Under the pieces are notes generated by a model. That model worked only from the letters and a program-made list of their open reading frames with translations. It searched no databases and was not told where the DNA came from. Source: Eutreptiella sp. 'Long Island Sound 2002' (taxonomy: Eukaryota; Euglenozoa; Euglenophyceae; Eutreptiales; Eutreptiaceae). From it: DNA of 64,000 nt. The position numbers and the translations under genes were made by a program. How positions within the stretch are numbered: the first letter of the stretch is position 1; each line of letters opens with the position of its first letter. This document shows positions 63,478 through 64,000 of the stretch, piece after piece. The stretch is from contig OZ038378.1 of the NCBI GenBank assembly GCA_964036045.1, forward strand, positions 164,958,549 through 165,022,548, written 5' to 3'.

Positions 63478-64000
63478 ATGGGCAAACCAGCAAACAAGAA
63501 GAACACCAAGAAGCGGAAATTGGATGACAAAGCCCACTATTGCTGCATGAGTGCTTCCCAGAGGGCCGCACAGTACCGTGGTGTGATGGAAGCACGTGGT
63601 GATACAATGTGGTGCATACATTGTGAAGTGCAACACTCTCATCCCAACTTTGCCAACACACATATAAAATCTGGGAAACACCAACGGAAGTCGAACTCGC
63701 CATCCAAACCTGATTTTGGGGCAGCCAAGGGAACACCACCTTCATCGAATGCTACAATCGAGGAGCCGGTACATGATTCTGCCTCAACGAGCGATCGGAC
63801 AGTGATCATTGATGCAATCAATGAGGATGTGATGGCTGCTCTTCTTGGTGCGGGTATCCTGCTCGAAAAGATTGATCACCCATCTTTCCGTGGGTTTTTG
63901 AGGAAGTACACCACAGTGGAAGGGTGCATCCCTGGGGCCTCAAATTTGCGGAAGAAGGCAAGCTGGTAGCCTTTGTACGATACTCATTTGACTGCAATCA
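63478..64000 (+). pseudogene. hAT-transposase-related protein, N-terminal part, interrupted by TAG
   Basis: The ATG at 63478 opens 163 codons. A basic Lys-rich start (KKNTKKRKLDD) resembles a nuclear signal. It is followed by a BED/C2H2-like zinc finger (CIHCEVQHSHPNFANTHIKSGKH), a Ser/Pro linker, and a helical block (ALLGAGILLEKIDHPSFRGFLRKYT...IPGASNLRK). That block closely follows the conserved N-terminal region of hAT transposases and CGG-binding-protein-like domesticated relatives. A TAG at 63967-63969 stops the frame, yet the same frame continues after it (PLYDTHLTAI) as expected for the family. It is either a nonsense mutation or an unannotated intron boundary. The window ends before the catalytic domain. 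Confidence 0.6.

Overview
This is a window of nuclear DNA from a eukaryote. It has GT-AG introns, an LTR retrotransposon with a chromodomain, hAT-like and PIF/Harbinger-like transposon pieces, satellites and microsatellites, and very low gene density. The GC-rich coding exons, the introns made of simple repeats and the many long G/C homopolymers would suit an alga or another GC-rich protist or streptophyte. No ribosomal or organellar marker is present, so I do not name a taxon.

Layout. 1-12.5 kb: GC-rich, repeat-dense DNA with poly(G)/poly(C) tracts of 12-19 nt, several dispersed direct repeats, and one probable Ala/Pro/Arg-rich protein gene (4918-5654) with an intron holding (TCGGG)6. 12.57-14.04 kb: a two-exon putative type II membrane glycosyltransferase whose intron is almost pure (TGTTG)n. 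15.6-18.2 kb: two 470-bp direct repeats around decayed minus-strand ORFs, followed by a possible decayed Ty1/copia 3' end (to about 19.45 kb). 19.7-43.66 kb: two copies (A and B) of a GC-rich, CCTA-tailed repeat element of unknown type. Copy A is split by a young 17,188-bp Ty3/gypsy chromovirus (22897-40084). 43.7-50.4 kb: AT-richer intergenic DNA. 50.43-51.47 kb: an orphan multi-pass membrane protein. 52.50-53.12 kb: a RING-H2 protein. 53.1-61.2 kb: intergenic DNA with minisatellites. 61.2-63.2 kb: a ~200-bp satellite interrupted by a 1.2-kb PIF/Harbinger-like DNA transposon. 63.48 kb to the end: the N-terminal part of a hAT-related protein, interrupted by an in-frame TAG.

The most remarkable object is the chromovirus. 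Its 2,946-bp LTRs differ at only four positions that I could see. Their first two-thirds are packed with perfect, partly nested inverted repeats. The 11 nt directly after the 5' LTR are the exact reverse complement of an 11-mer near the LTR end, as expected for Tf1-type self-priming instead of tRNA priming. Gag (about 1,442 aa) and Pol lie in one frame, separated by a single TAG inside a short inverted repeat, which suggests stop-codon readthrough. Pol has an extra domain between protease and reverse transcriptase that resembles the methyltransferase-like module of DIRS-type elements. The window also holds an empty-site copy of the insertion target in element B, which fixes the element ends and the 4-bp target duplication (CCAG).

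Function calls for host genes rest on motifs read by eye. No database search was possible.
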